Counted from the stretch's first letter, positions 1 through 12,044 are shown. The stretch is DNA of 64,000 nucleotides from Flaccisagitta enflata (GCA_965153355.1 OZ231126.1:19530001-19594000); one strand, 5' to 3'. The notes: generated by a model not told the origin, from the letters alone. Translations and numbers: made by a program.

Positions 1-183
1 CGGTCCGTCCGTCGGACCATCGGTCTGTCCGTCGGTCCGTCCGTTGGTCCGTCCATCGATCCGTCACACTTTACTTTTTTTTGGATTTTTGGCTTCACTG
101 CTCCTGCCCAAATGATCTGGTGACCTCAATTACGGCCCCTGCCCACCCGCACGCGACTGGGGTAGCCGTGTATCCGGCCTTGT
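1..183 (-). mobile_element. Hairpin Helitron-like element (family 1), cut by window start
   Basis: Read on the minus strand it begins CAAGGCCGGATACACGGC, carries the 5' arm AGTCGCGTGCG followed by GGTGGGCAGGGGC, then a (GACG/GACC)n tract that reaches the left edge. The 3' hairpin lies outside the window. The layout matches the complete copies at 23360-23510 and 63300-63483. Confidence 0.6.
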
Positions 184-221
184 TTTCTTCCCTAATAAGT
201 ATCATTCTTTCCCTTCTCTCA

Positions 222-391
<170 letters not shown>

Positions 392-1098
392 TCCTACATG
401 TAATGCCCCAAGACCACGCCATGAACTAGATCCTATGTGAAAATGATAAAATTTTGTCTGTCACTGGAGTCAAAAATCGCGCCCTCGCCAGTAAGGAAAA
501 TATATTTTCCCTTTTAATACGCAGTGATTTACAACGTTTTCTTTTTTCCTTGTTGTAAAGGTGAACCTTGACACGTGAGTCGTATTAAAGCAAACGTGGC
601 AGGTTTAAACCATAACATGGCTTTAATACAAAAAAAGACTAGACGATGGAAACACTAAAAAACGGGATGCAAGAAGACGTCGGACAAATATGCAAATAGC
701 ATGTTAAAACGCAATAAACTTGAGATACGGAGACGGATAAACAGACATTAAAAGACATAAAGATTGGTCGATGGGCGGACCGAGGTCCGACAGTAAGACT
801 GAAAAAATACCGGGAGGTGGACAGATAAAGAGCCAGACAGACAGAGAGACACGTTCGGATGGTTTGACAAACAGACAGACAAATATTAGAGGCACAGAAA
901 AAAGATCCAACAGACTGACAAACAAGCCCTCTTCAAACCGCGGCCATCAAAATCCGAAGCCGCGCCGAGTGTGAGGCTGTCAAGTAAAAGTAAAGAGGGA
1001 GAGGCTGTCAAGAGGGAGAAGCTAGAAGAGCCTCTCGGCTTTTAAATTCTTTTAGATTCGGATTTCCGCATCAGAAATTTGATCATCGATCGTGAATT

Positions 1099-1100
<2 letters not shown>

Positions 1101-1180
<80 letters not shown>

Positions 1181-1222
1181 TTACGGCGGATGAAACATCG
1201 TTAAAGAGATGGTGCGTCATTT

Positions 1223-1298
<76 letters not shown>
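1101..1298. repeat. Two adjacent (GA)n microsatellites
   Basis: (GA)n at about 1101-1177 and again at about 1226-1298, separated by 48 bp of unique sequence. The polypurine strand is the plus strand in both. Confidence 0.95.
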
Positions 1299-1301
<3 letters not shown>

Positions 1302-1641
1302 TGTCTCACCGTCTGTTCCACATTAAGACCGCGCCACCATCCTTGGATCCCCGAATTGGATATTGCTGTTTATTCCAGTCAACACGGCCTTGTTGACCCC
1401 CACCCAAATCACGTTCTATCAATTAAAACACATAACACCAGCTAGCCGAAATTCATCCACCACTCATTCACAATACTCGCTGTGCCATATCTATCTCTCC
1501 CCCAACCCCTCTCCATCATACATAGTGCCCTCCAAACAAAATTCATCTCCCTTAGCTCCCTTACGATGGGACTATTTGCGTGGTTATCTCGTTTTGACCG
1601 TCGCCTTCGGCTTTGGCTTATCCCGTCCGGACGCGACGTGT

Positions 1642-2156
1642 TCAGGTGTGTCAATATGCAAAATGTTTTTTGATGAGACCATCAACATCAGACAATATTG
1701 AGTAATGAATTTTAAGACCTTTAGCATTTTTATTTTGTTAAATTTCATTCATCTTTCATTTTTTTCAAAACCCCTTTCTAGCCGCTATTTTGTATATTGC
1801 TGTGTTAATGATTCTGTATCAGCAATATCCTCAGGAATGTAATCAAGTTTACATATATAAATATCTTAGAGCTAATTCTAGTTGTAACTGAGATAATTTT
1901 GTTCATTTATCACCAAATCTATTGAAAAAGACAAAAACTAATTTTTTCTGTAGAAATTATGAGTCTTATTTTCACCAAATCTAGATGCAGATGCTGGAAG
2001 TATATATATTTTTGTCGATCTTTTCTTGCGCTAAAAAAACGGAAGATGAATAAAATTTGAAAAAACAAAAACACTAAAAGTCTTAGAATTTTTTTGTTTA
2101 CATTTCCTAATGTGGATGATCTGATCAAAAATACTTGTGCATATTGACACACCCGA
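1642..2156. mobile_element. TIR element with 9-bp target duplication (Mutator-like size class)
   Basis: The 515-bp AT-rich element has terminal inverted repeats TC(A/G)GGTGTGTCAATATGCA and is flanked on both sides by the exact 9-mer GCGACGTGT (1633-1641 and 2157-2165). No transposase is visible. Nine-base duplications are typical of Mutator-like elements, so that class is inferred from size alone. A decayed relative with the same left end lies at about 30928-31412. Confidence 0.65.
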
Positions 2157-2419
2157 GCGACGTGTCCATCTCCAAGGTCCTCGTCAAAAAATTGTCGTCG
2201 CGCTCTGACACCTTGTTGAAGCCATTGTAGGCGTGATGTGGACAATGTGGCGCAAGAAGGGAGGGAGGATAGAAGGGAGGGTAAGGTTCACAGTGGAGGA
2301 AGATTGGATATGTTGGGTTATGGACCACTGAGGAGAGAAGGGTCGCTAAATGTTAATGAAGGTCGTCTCGTCGCGTCAGCCGCTAATTCAAATTTTAACT
2401 CTGAATCTTAACGATCGAT

Positions 2420-2420
2420 A

Positions 2421-2451
<31 letters not shown>

Positions 2452-2624
2452 GCACGCCCGCCCGCCCGCCCGCCCTCTCGCCTCGCTCTCGCCTCGTCCT
2501 TTTCCCACTTCTCGTCTGCCTGCCCTCTCTCTCTCGCCCTCTCTTTCTCGACCTCGCCTTCTCGCCCCTTCGCTCTCTCACCCACTGCCTTCTCTCTCGC
2601 CTCTCTCTCGCCATCTCTCTTCTC

Positions 2625-2682
<58 letters not shown>
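2420..2682. repeat. (CT)n-rich pyrimidine tract with CCCG insert
   Basis: A 260-bp pyrimidine-rich stretch: broken CT repeats, a short (CCCG)n block near 2455-2475, and a pure (CT)n run at the right end. Long open frames here are low-complexity Ser/Leu or Arg/Glu and not credible genes. Confidence 0.9.
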
Positions 2683-2685
<3 letters not shown>

Positions 2686-3059
2686 ACAAGGCCAGATGTA
2701 TATAAAGCCCTTAGAAGCATAGAGATGGTCAAGTGCGGTGAGTACAAAAAAAATCAGCTTACCGAACGTCAGATCGACGGACCGACCGATAAAGCAACCC
2801 GTGGGTTGCGACCAAAGAGAGAGAGACGAATGTTTTTGATGAATAACCCCCGGTTACATGGTTGAAATCTCAGTCTCCAACTCTCCATCTCACTGAACAC
2901 TGAGGGTTACTGCGGGCCGTAACACTCCGATATCGTTTGCTCTCAAATGGGATATATCCCCTCAAAGCCTCAATGCCATCACCTTGGCCAGGTCAGGCGG
3001 CGCTGTTACCTCATGATATCCACCTCTCTCATGAATTGGACAACATATCATTACAAAAT

Positions 3060-3069
3060 AATAAATGAA

Positions 3070-3138
<69 letters not shown>
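3060..3138. repeat. (AAAT)n microsatellite
   Basis: About 19 nearly perfect tetranucleotide copies. The following 3139-3470 contains several copies of a GGCCGAGCCGC-containing motif next to TCACCT, an unassigned degenerate repeat. Confidence 0.95.
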
Positions 3139-3141
<3 letters not shown>

Positions 3142-3525
3142 CATTGATGTCACCTAGGCCGAGCCGCCTTAGGCTGGCAGTCGGTCATTTATTGGTATCA
3201 CCCTCCATCACCACACCAACAACTCCCACCCTGAAGGGAAATAAGTCCCTAACGACACTTTATCACACTCAAGCCACCTGTACATCACCTGGGCCGAGCC
3301 GCCTTAGGCTGGTAGACGGTCATCCTCCGTCACCTGGGCCGAGCCGCGCGGTGATGTCACCTATTGATATTACCATCTCTCATCACTGCTTCCACCTGGG
3401 CCGGGGCGCGCGACGCGTTGAGTCCTTTTCACCTTCTTTTCATAAGGAGGCAAATGTCGTCGGATTTTTGTACGTGAAATATTAGAGCCATGAATCAAAA
3501 CCAAAAGTGCCTCCCGTTAAAAAAG

Positions 3526-3526
3526 A

Positions 3527-3599
<73 letters not shown>

Positions 3600-3609
3600 A
3601 GAGAAAGAG

Positions 3610-3660
<51 letters not shown>

Positions 3661-3661
3661 A
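3526..3661. repeat. (GA)n-(GAAA)n compound microsatellite
   Basis: A (GA)n run grades through GAAAGA into (GAAA)n. The purines are on the plus strand throughout. Confidence 0.95.
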
Positions 3662-3698
3662 ATAACGGAAGAACAAAAAGAGGAGGAAAAGGAGAAAC

Positions 3699-3909
3699 AA
3701 GGCCAACACCTTACAGTCGCGTGCGGTTGTTAAAACCATAAGACCAAAAGAGCAAAAAACTACTTAAAATGACTTAAAATGACGTAAAAGGAAAAAAAAA
3801 GCTAAGCGTGACTTACGGACCGACGGACAGACAGACAGACGGACAGACAGACAGACGGACCGACAGACGGACAGAGCGGGTCATAGAGTCGCGTGCACGC
3901 GACTAAAAA
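3699..3909 (+). mobile_element. Hairpin Helitron-like element (family 1), GTGC-arm type
   Basis: It starts CAAGGCCAACACC, has the 5' arm AGTCGCGTGCG, several ACTTAAAATG-type repeats, a (GACA/GACGG)n tract, and ends with the perfect palindrome AGTCGCGTGCACGCGACT followed by AAAAA. The 5' arm pairs with the last ten bases of the palindrome. The same arm type occurs at 27456-27751. Confidence 0.7.
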
Positions 3910-4076
3910 GATCGGTTGGAAGGAAGAAAGAAGGGAAGAGAGAAAGCAAAAAAGGCCGAAGCCGTAAGATGAGGACAACACCGCCACCGGTGAAGAAGTG
4001 CCGCAGGGTAAATACTCACACAAACACACACGTACTGTCGTTCAAAATTCTGCGTTCCTCTTCTCTTTCGCTGATT

Positions 4077-4324
<248 letters not shown>

Positions 4325-5286
4325 TTAACAAGGAGACAGAAGGACAGAAAGACAGCAGCCGAGAAAGACTTGATTTTCCCCATCCCCCTCGATTTGTTTT
4401 ATCTGCTCATTGTTTTAAACCTCTCAGTTTATGACTTACAAGTTTTTTTTTAGTTTCTTATTTCGCCAAAGATGTAATGGAGAGAGTCTTGCGGTCTAAT
4501 CTCAAGCAGGTGGTCTGGGGCTTCTGTAGTTCGTGAGAGGGCATTTCCATTTTTTTCCTGGTCTGAGTCACGGAGATGATTCGGCGGTGATGAATCATTG
4601 AGCTGTAAAGCTACGAGGGGAAAAAACAAAGGCATGGATTTGAAAGTTTTGGAAATCCCAAATGCTACCATCCAACTCCTATGTGTGTAGACAGAATATT
4701 ACGAGAAAAAAAAAGATATTTACGACGTAGTTGTTAAATGATGCATGATGTGCGTGCTGACGTCTGGGATTCATACATGTTGTGTTTAATCCAGACATAG
4801 GGTTTAAAAGAAGAAGAAGAAGAAGAGGAAGAAGATATAGAATTCATAGAGGAGAAAAGAGAAGATATGCGTTTTTTGGTCAGCGAACTCGTTACGCTAA
4901 AGAAGGTATGGAAATTGATTTTTTTAGTTCTTCTGACCCCAAGGAGCCAATGCCCATGCTTTCATAATATACAATTTTTTCATCCCCCTCCTTCTTCTTT
5001 TCTCTGACCAGCCTGGGTGTTCAAATCTCAGCCTTTGGTCAAATCCCAAAAGGGCTTAGGTCCGTATACCTCTGATCTGGGGGCTAGGACCCCGATCCCA
5101 ACCCCAAGGCTCATATTCCAGAGCAATTTTCAGATTTGGAATATTTTGAATAGTTTAAGAGGAATCAGCTTTTAATCTCCCCCAAACGGGGCCGCTGCCC
5201 AAAAAGGGAAAGAGAAAGAGAAAGACACAAAAAGAAAAGGAGAAGAGAAAGAAGAAAAATTTAAAGAAGTGGCACATGAAAAAGAA

Positions 5287-5517
5287 CAAGTGATGCGGGG
5301 TCACAATATGGTTGCGGACGGGTGGGCACTGGGCAGGGGCATACGACCCCCTTCCATACCCTCCCCCACCCCACGCTCACTCACACAGAAAATCATAACT
5401 GCAGGAAAAAAATGCACGTTTTTACTCTTTTTGACTCAATCATCACGGACCGATGCACAGACCAACGGCCCGATGGACGGACAAAGCCTCTTATTGAGTT
5501 GCGTGACAACAATTAGA
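5287..5517 (+). mobile_element. Hairpin Helitron-like element (family 1), TTGCGG-arm type, decayed 3' end
   Basis: It opens CAAGTGATGCGGGGTCACAAT like the copies at 11081 and 41336, then has the 5' arm GTTGCGGAC with GGTGGGCA. The 3' hairpin is damaged: AGTTGCGTGACAACAATTA instead of AGTTGCGTGTCCGCAACTA. Confidence 0.6.
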
Positions 5518-5522
5518 AAGAA

Positions 5523-5820
5523 CAAGGCCAAGTAGGCCAACGATGCGTCCTCTTTGAATGAACGTTTTTATGAATGAATGTTTTTTATGAAGGAATGTCA
5601 TTTGTGAATGAATGAATGATTGAATGAATGAATTACTTGATGTATGCTTCTTTTACTGGGGTAGAACCACTTTTCTGTTGAAAAAATGCTTGATTTTGAT
5701 GTTTTTAATGAATGCATTACCGACTGACCGACCGAGCAACCGACCAACCAACCAACCGACCAACCGACCAACCGACCAACGGACACAGCCTATTATAGAG
5801 ATGCAAGGACGCATCTAAAA
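5523..5820 (+). mobile_element. Hairpin Helitron-like element (family 1), ATGCGTCC-arm type
   Basis: The 5' arm GATGCGTCC pairs exactly with GGACGCATC at the 3' end, where the local hairpin is AGATGC-AAGGAC-GCATCT followed by AAAAAG. The interior has an (AATG)n tract and a (GACC)n/(CCAA)n tract. The arm sequence differs at several positions from the AGTCGCGGAC type, but complementarity is kept. Confidence 0.7.
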
Positions 5821-6439
5821 AGAAGAACATGATACAGGGTGAACAACATCGTTTGGGGGAGCTTAAAAGCTGATTCCTCTTAAACTATTCAATATATTTT
5901 AAATCTGAAAATTGCTCTCAGTTATAGCCCATGAGAGTGTAATCGGGGTCCTAGCCCCCATATCAGAGGTAATACGACGACCTAAGCCCTTTTGCTAGAT
6001 GTTTGACACAAGAAAACTGCATTTTAACAAAAACCCAGGCTGCTCAAGACTGATTAAGTCAAGGTGTGCGTGCGTCCGGATGACTCAAAAATTGTATAAT
6101 ATAAACATGGGCCGTTTTCAACTGAGGGGTGAGAAGAGGTAAAAAAATGGATTTCTAAAGTTCAATAGAAAAAAAAATAATTCTTTAAACCTAAAGAAAC
6201 TAGAACATATCAATGGGCAACTGCATTTTAAAACATCTAAGATTAATCTTTTTGCTTTGAAATTTAGTCCTACGCGCTGATATACCAAAATTGTGATTCA
6301 CTGCAATATGCAAATGAGCTTTTTGTCAATAACTATTGAACCAAAGGATTTGAATTTAATTACGGTTTGGATAACTTTTTGGGCTAACTATGTCTCCCTC
6401 ATATGGGTAAGTGAACATATTTATATGCGTTTGTGAGGA

Positions 6440-6457
6440 AGGCATCTCTATAAGAGG

Positions 6458-6488
<31 letters not shown>

Positions 6489-6607
6489 CATCTGTCGGCC
6501 TTAAAGATAGCAGATTTTGGGACTTTTTAGCCGCAGGATGCCTTGTAATAAACCACACAGAAAACATACTTTGTTGTGAGAGACTCTTTTTATACTCTCC
6601 TTTTAGC

Positions 6608-6640
<33 letters not shown>

Positions 6641-6742
6641 GCTCATCTATCCCTCTATATATCTCACATGTCAACCACCAAGGTCAATACGCATAGAGAC
6701 ACAGTCAGGATGCATCATTGCTAGGTTGGGCTTGTTTTCCTT
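6440..6742 (-). mobile_element. Decayed hairpin element, minus strand
   Basis: Read on the minus strand it ends CCCTCTTATAGAGATGCC, and its 5' side GCCCAACCTAGC...GATGCATCC resembles the better copy at 11756-12044. It contains two (CTGT)n tracts at about 6462-6490 and 6610-6645. Confidence 0.5.
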
Positions 6743-7422
6743 TCAACAATATGCTCACAAATCTTTACAAAATGACTGGTTAATCAGAGTGTCTGTCCAG
6801 CAATAACATTCATAGGAAAACTAATAAGGAGTTGCTAACGATATCTATATCATCAGGCCTGATTTTTGCAGTCTTTCTGACTGGGCTCGCTCATCCCAAT
6901 TTAACAGAGCAAAAGGAGTCTGAAAAAATGCTTTGCCGGAGTTCCAGATCATATGAACCTTGATTTGTCTCTGATTTGCTCTCATTTTTAATCAGATGAT
7001 TCAGTAAGTGAAATGGTCTAGAAGACTGACTAACAAATTTTCTTTCAGCATCTTGAGTGCCACAAATACATCTTCAGGAGAGGGAGTTTATCGGGTTTGC
7101 AAAACATGATAGCCCAACAGCAAAACAAAGCAGCATGCTTGTAGGCTTGCCCGGAAATCAGGCCTGTACCTCTTAATGTGTATTTTAAGAAATTAATACC
7201 ATGTTTATTGGTGTGTCATAAGCAGAGAAAGCTCAAAGCATGCTGATAGCAGGACAACAATTATCCCTCTAGATGGGTTTGCAGGGACAACTATACATAC
7301 CCTAAGACTTTTCGACTTGAGCGTTACATACTGAGATACAACCCATGTGTCCAATCAGGCTCCTAGCCTCCATTTAAGAGGTGGTATAACAACTATGGCC
7401 ATTTGACTGTTTGTCACAAAAC

Positions 7423-7941
7423 AAGGCCGCATACACGGAACCACAGTCATGGATGGTTGGACAGGGGGCAATAATGCAAAAAAAGGTGCTGCATTTCAAA
7501 AATGTCACAGACCTAGAGTTGGACAGATGGACCGGAACAGCAAAGCATAGTCACACGTCCGCAACTAAAAACTGAATTTACTAAAAACTAGGTTGTACAA
7601 GTCTGATTTAGTTTCTCCTTTGTTCAGTGTAGGATCTCAACATGGCCAAAACAGCCGAGAAACGCGTTTTTTGCACAGGTATGCGACGGACGGACCACGG
7701 AGACTTGAGAGGATCGGATGGGACGGACGACGGACAGATTGACCGACGGACGGACGGACAGACCCTCTTATAGAGATGCGTTCCTGACGGACGCATCTAA
7801 AAAAGGTGCTGCATTTCAAAAATGTCACAAACCTAGAGTGGGACAGATGGACCGGAACAGCAAAGAGTAGTCACACTTCCGCAACTAAAAACTGAATTTA
7901 CTAAAAACTAGGTTGTACAAGTCTGATTTAGTTTCTCCTTT
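7423..7941 (+). mobile_element. Decayed hairpin elements inside a 143-bp direct repeat
   Basis: A degenerate family 1 copy begins CAAGGCCGCATACACGG at about 7423 and ends GTCCGCAACTAAAAA at about 7567. Sequence 7482-7624 is repeated nearly exactly at 7799-7941. Between the repeats lies another 3' end, with a long hairpin AGATGCGT...ACGCATCT at about 7773-7800. The arrangement looks like an insertion plus local duplication. Confidence 0.5.
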
Positions 7942-8307
7942 GGTCTGTCACCCCTGAGCTGAAAAGTCTTAAGAACTTCTACAGATGTGTGTGTGGGTTG
8001 GGGGTAGGAGGGGTTGCATGCACTTGCCCTGCCATCTGCAGCAAAATTGCAACTGCGTTACTTATCATTTCAAGACTGAGTCAGGATCAAGACCGACATG
8101 GGTACGAAATAAAAACTAAAGATTTTTTTACTTCTTCCATCATTCAAATATGAAAAATCTTCCATATAAAGGCTTTTTTTTGTGTAAGTTGGACAACATT
8201 ACTACTCAACCCTATCTAAGTAAAGGACAAGAGCCGTGTTTAATTCGGACCCACACTGGGTAATCTGGGATGAGATTAAACCCTGGGGGTTTCTTGGGGT
8301 TTCTGGG

Positions 8308-8345
8308 GGTTGCTCAGGTTGAACCCTGATTCAACCTCAAGCAAC
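8308..8345. repeat. Short near-perfect hairpin
   Basis: GGTTGCTCAGGTTGAA is followed after six bases by TTCAACCTCAAGCAACC. This gives a stem of about 15 bp in otherwise featureless G-rich DNA. No terminator or RNA gene is evident around it. Confidence 0.6.
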
Positions 8346-8464
8346 CAAAGCTTGGGGTTTGCTAGGGGTAGCTCGAGATTTGACAGAAATCCTTTACTTA
8401 CTAGTCATCAAAGTATTGCACTTGGTCAGCGGTGCGGGATGCCCTGCTTGGAGTAATCAAGTGA

Positions 8465-8945
8465 AGTAGTGGAGTGAGAGCAGTGCAGCGGCCCCAAAGG
8501 GCTGATGTCCTGTAGGACACAGGGGTGAATTTCCAAACATTCTGAGGGGGAATGTATCAGGCCTGAGAAGAGTTATTGAGGTTTTTGAAGGCGGATTTGA
8601 TGTCTGGAGGGCAGATTTCAGGCCTTGAGGGCTGATCAAAGGTCTGAGGGGTGGGCTTGAGGCCTAGAGAACAGATTTGAGGCCTGGAGGGCTGATTTGA
8701 GGTATGGAGGGCAGATTTGCGGTTTGAAGAGCAAATTTGAGGGCTAAGTTTAATGCTGATTTTGGGCCCCAATGGCTAATGAAGGGGGGATGTACAGCCT
8801 CAAATCAGGCCTCTCAAGCCTTTCAGGCCTCAAATAAGGCCTCTCAAGCCTCATATCTGCCCTCTCAGACCTTCTGTATGCCCTCTCAGACCTCAAATAC
8901 GCCAACTCAGGCATGAATTCAGCCCTGTCAGCCTTCAGAACAGCC
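8465..8945. repeat. Degenerate ~24-bp repeat array with inverted second half
   Basis: About 8585-8760 consists of loose copies of GAGGGCTGATTTGAGGCCTG. From about 8796 to 8945 the complementary unit (AAATCAGGCCTCTCAAGCC-like) is tandemly repeated, so the two halves can fold back. GCAGCGGCCCC at about 8484 links it to the fold-back element at 28442. A similar array is at 18165-18560. Confidence 0.55.
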
Positions 8946-9061
8946 CAGCCATCTTTATCAGCTCATTAACAAGCATTCATCTCTCTCTCTCTCTCTCTTC
9001 CTCTCTTGCGCGCATAACATGCTGACTAGCCTTAACGCAGGAATAAAATGTAAAGGACGCA

Positions 9062-9480
9062 TCAAAAGGTCACATTTTGGCCTTGTTTTTACCCAAGTAG
9101 GGCCAAAAATGCTTGATGGGGGCAATGAATGAGGCGGTAGGTGGTCAAGATATTCATCTTAAACCATTTTTTATTTCAGAATTAACTCTCCTGCCGCAGA
9201 GCTACTAAAACGGCTCGTGGAACCGCCACTACTATCTCATTAAGTGGTTTTTTTACCAAAAAAATCTTCAAAAAAGCCCAAAAATGCTCGATCGGGGCCC
9301 TAGAATGGCGAATTTGAACAGAATAATGATTTTAGAAAATTTTTCATGGCAGATTCGGATTCCTCACCCTAAAATCAGTAAAATTGATCATTCACTTGCC
9401 ACTACTGCTTCACCAAGTGGCTTTTCTTACCCAATTAGGCCAAAATTGCCCTCGTATAATTGAAGATGAAAATTTCGGTA
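9062..9480. repeat. Degenerate ~200-bp tandem duplication
   Basis: Two diverged copies share blocks such as GCCACTACT...AAGTGG(T/C)TTTT...ACC (about 9225 and 9398) and GCC(A)AAAATGC(T)TCGAT-like segments. No gene is visible. Confidence 0.4.
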
Positions 9481-9643
9481 ACACCCCTGACACAAATTGC
9501 GTCTGAGCACCCTGGAATCAGTCAAATATGCACTTATTTTGCTATAAATAGTCAGTCAATACATCAATGCTGCTTATTCACCTCTGATATGGGTGTTACA
9601 ACCTGCATGGGTGGAGGCTATGACTCAGGGGGAATTGTCTGAC

Positions 9644-9735
9644 ATTTTTAGTCGCGTGCCACTTTTCGGTCCATCCGTCCACCCACCTGTCTGTTCGTCC
9701 AGCCGTCCATTGGTCAGTCTGTCTGTCACAAAGTC
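9644..9735 (-). mobile_element. 3' end of a hairpin element (family 1)
   Basis: On the minus strand a (GACGG/GACA)n tract leads to GTGGCACGCGACTAAAAA. The left strand of the terminal hairpin and the 5' part are not recognisable, so this is a 3' fragment. Confidence 0.5.
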
Positions 9736-10186
9736 GGTTTAAAGGCTTTTTATCACATTTTTCATGTCTTTGAATAGTGGAGAAGACGCTTGGAGTATTA
9801 AATACACTCATTTGTTTTTATAAGAACATATAATTTTTTTCTGAGGCTCAGTGTTCTTATTTTTAAGTTAATTTGGGGCTCAAATTGTTCTTACGGTGTT
9901 CTTATTTTTCGAATTGCCAGCCAGAGCTAAAATGTCATACCCTCGGGTGATTTTTTGAGTTTTGGTTAATTAGGTTACAGTCATTGCCCTTGATTGTTTT
10001 GGTCTGTAAGAATTAAGAAATTAAAGCAGAAGATGTGACCAAGATTGTCACAGTTTTTTCCATCCACAAAAAAGATTTTTGATTCTTAATTCAAATGTAA
10101 AATACCATTGCAGCATAATATTGAATGGAACAACAAAAGAAATATTCATGTTGCTTCAATTTGAGACCAAGAAGATAATTCTGTAC

Positions 10187-10730
10187 AGTAGATCTCATCT
10201 AGACTTGAGATAACGGGGTCAAGCATTGTAGAAAAACAAATAAAGCTAAGGGAGTGATACTTGAAATTTAGACTAATAAAGAGATGTTTTATTGCCCATG
10301 ATAGCTGGTTGCCATGGAAATGCATTTCTATGTATTTTCGCTAAAATATCAATATTTTGATAATTTTTTTGAGGGAACATTTTGCTACAACTTTCCCACA
10401 GTTTGTTCTGTAAAAATGTCGTTCGTTTAGTGCTAGGGGTTGTCACACATGGATACACTCCTTAGCAACGGCCAAAAAAGTGACATTCTTACAGGACATA
10501 CTGTGGGAAAGTTGTAGCAAATTTGATTTTAAGCAATATTCCCTAAAAAAATCTCTGAAAATATTGATATATTACTGAGAATACATGGAAATGTGTTTCC
10601 ATGGCAACCAGCTATCATGGGGAATTAAGCATCCTTTGATTAGTCCAGGATCCAAATATCGCTCCTCTAGCTTCATGTGTTTTTCCACAATGCTTGCCCC
10701 CTTTATCTTGAGTCTTGATGAGATCTACTG
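10187..10730. mobile_element. Palindromic MITE with TA target duplication (Tc1/mariner type)
   Basis: The 544-bp element starts CAGTAGATCTCATC and ends GATGAGATCTACTG, with TA on both sides. The two halves are inverted copies along most of their length (for example AACTTTCCCACAGT and ACTGTGGGAAAGTT near the centre), so the strand could fold into one long hairpin. No transposase is present. TA duplication and CAGT ends are typical of Tc1/mariner MITEs. Central sequence is shared with 37113-37714. Confidence 0.8.
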
Positions 10731-11080
10731 TATCCATTTTTTGAGAATTTGTAGATGAAAGAGTGAAAAAAACACCATATTCATTGTTCAAGTTTCAAAG
10801 AAATCATGTCTTAACTTCTTTTCCCCCACTAGAGCTAGTTCACCGTGTAACAAAAGCGAGCGAATCATCACTGTCGAAGTGGCGGAGTCTCTGGGTTCTG
10901 TATATAAGGACATTCACGCTAGAGCCGTTCTTGTCGATTCTAGAGTGGGATTTTAGGAGAAATAATGTTTTCAGACGGGGAGTGTGGGATATCGTGCTTC
11001 ATGAGGTCAAATGCCTACGATGAACACTGTCACAGAAACTCTGCGCTCGCCTTGAATCAGAATCGGTTACTTGTCTATAA

Positions 11081-11330
11081 CAAGTGACGCGGGGTCACAA
11101 TATCGTTGCGGACGGGTGGGCAGGAGCATCCGACCCCCATCCACACCCCATGCCCCCCAACCAATCCACATATCCAAAAAAGCATCCAAAACGCTCGTTT
11201 TTCCACTTTTTGACTCATGGGTTACGGACGGACGGATGGACGGACGGACCGTCGGATGGACGGACGGACGGACCGTCGGACGGACGGACGGACGAAGCCT
11301 CTGATAGAGTTGCGTGTCCGCAACCAAAAA
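11081..11330 (+). mobile_element. Hairpin Helitron-like element (family 1), TTGCGG-arm type, complete
   Basis: It begins CAAGTGACGCGGGGTCACAA, then has the 5' arm GTTGCGGAC plus GGTGGGCAGGAGC, a CCCATCC-rich stretch, a long (GACG)n tract, GAAGCCTCTGATAGAGTTGCG, and the terminal hairpin AGTTGCG-TGTC-CGCAACC. The 5' arm and GTCCGCAAC match perfectly over nine bases. Confidence 0.75.
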
Positions 11331-11755
11331 CCTTGGAAATTTTCGGTAAAGATTATAATTCGCAGTTACTTGCCTCAGAATTATGGGTAGGTACTCAATT
11401 ATTTCTGTCTTTGAGCAAAAAATATTATTAGATGAATGAATATCATTATCAATCTGCCATTATTACAATTTACGTGATTATCATCATTCCTAATCGTTGA
11501 AGTGAATTTTTTTTCTCTACAATATGCAAAAAAGAATAAATCGTTGTCCGCATTCTCAGTACTTAATTGACTATTGAGTGATTGGCCCGCGCGATGTGTC
11601 CCTATCGCCTGGGTGACTTTACCTTTGTTGGACAATCGGTTCGTCATTCCAGAAATTGGTCAATCCGTTAATCAAGTTTGGCCATGACGCCTTCATTTTT
11701 GTTGAGCATTTGAGAATAACTTTTGTTAATGTCCGACCTGATGCCTTTCATTTTT

Positions 11756-12044
11756 AATGCGTCCGCCAGGAACGTATCTCTATAAAAGGGTTCATCGGTC
11801 CGTCCGTCCGTTCGTCCGTCCGTCCGTTACACTTCCTTAAAAATCGAAGTTTTCATCACTTTTCAGCCGCGGTGATGTTATGTATCAAATCAAACACTCT
11901 TTGGTATGCTCTGAGGTCGTTTTATCAGTCTGTCCGTCCTTCTTTCTGTCCTACCATATATCTGACATGTCTATCTCCAAAGTCAATACACGCATGAACA
12001 CAGTCAGGACGCATCTTTGCCCGGTCGGGCTTGTTCATGGTACA
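11756..12044 (-). mobile_element. Hairpin Helitron-like element (family 1), ATGCGTCC-arm type
   Basis: On the minus strand it opens GAACAAGCCCGACCGGGC, has the arm AGATGCGTCCTG, a (GACGG)n tract, CTTTTATAGAGATACGTTCC and ends GGCGGACGCATT. The hairpin is somewhat decayed, but the arm remains complementary to the GGACGCAT near the end. Confidence 0.6.

Larger units (their letters stand above)
5009..6053. repeat. Large inverted repeat enclosing two hairpin elements
   Basis: About 180 bp at 5009-5188 recurs in inverse orientation at about 5847-6053. Shared landmarks include the motif AAGGGCTTAGGTC and, next to the centre, GTTTAAGAGGAATCAGC. Identity is high but broken by small gaps. The roughly 650-bp centre holds the two family 1 elements at 5287-5517 and 5523-5820. 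The left arm ends GGGGCCGCTGCC, which is also the end of the fold-back element at 28442-28768. Confidence 0.65.

Noticed and set aside
5009-5030. TGTTCAAATCTC resembling a Pol III B box (tRNA or SINE)
   Set aside because: No A box at the right distance, no cloverleaf, and the sequence is part of a long inverted repeat.
10763-11023. 86-codon plus frame with ordinary-looking composition
   Set aside because: No recognisable motif, and flanked by a MITE and a hairpin element with no partner exon.
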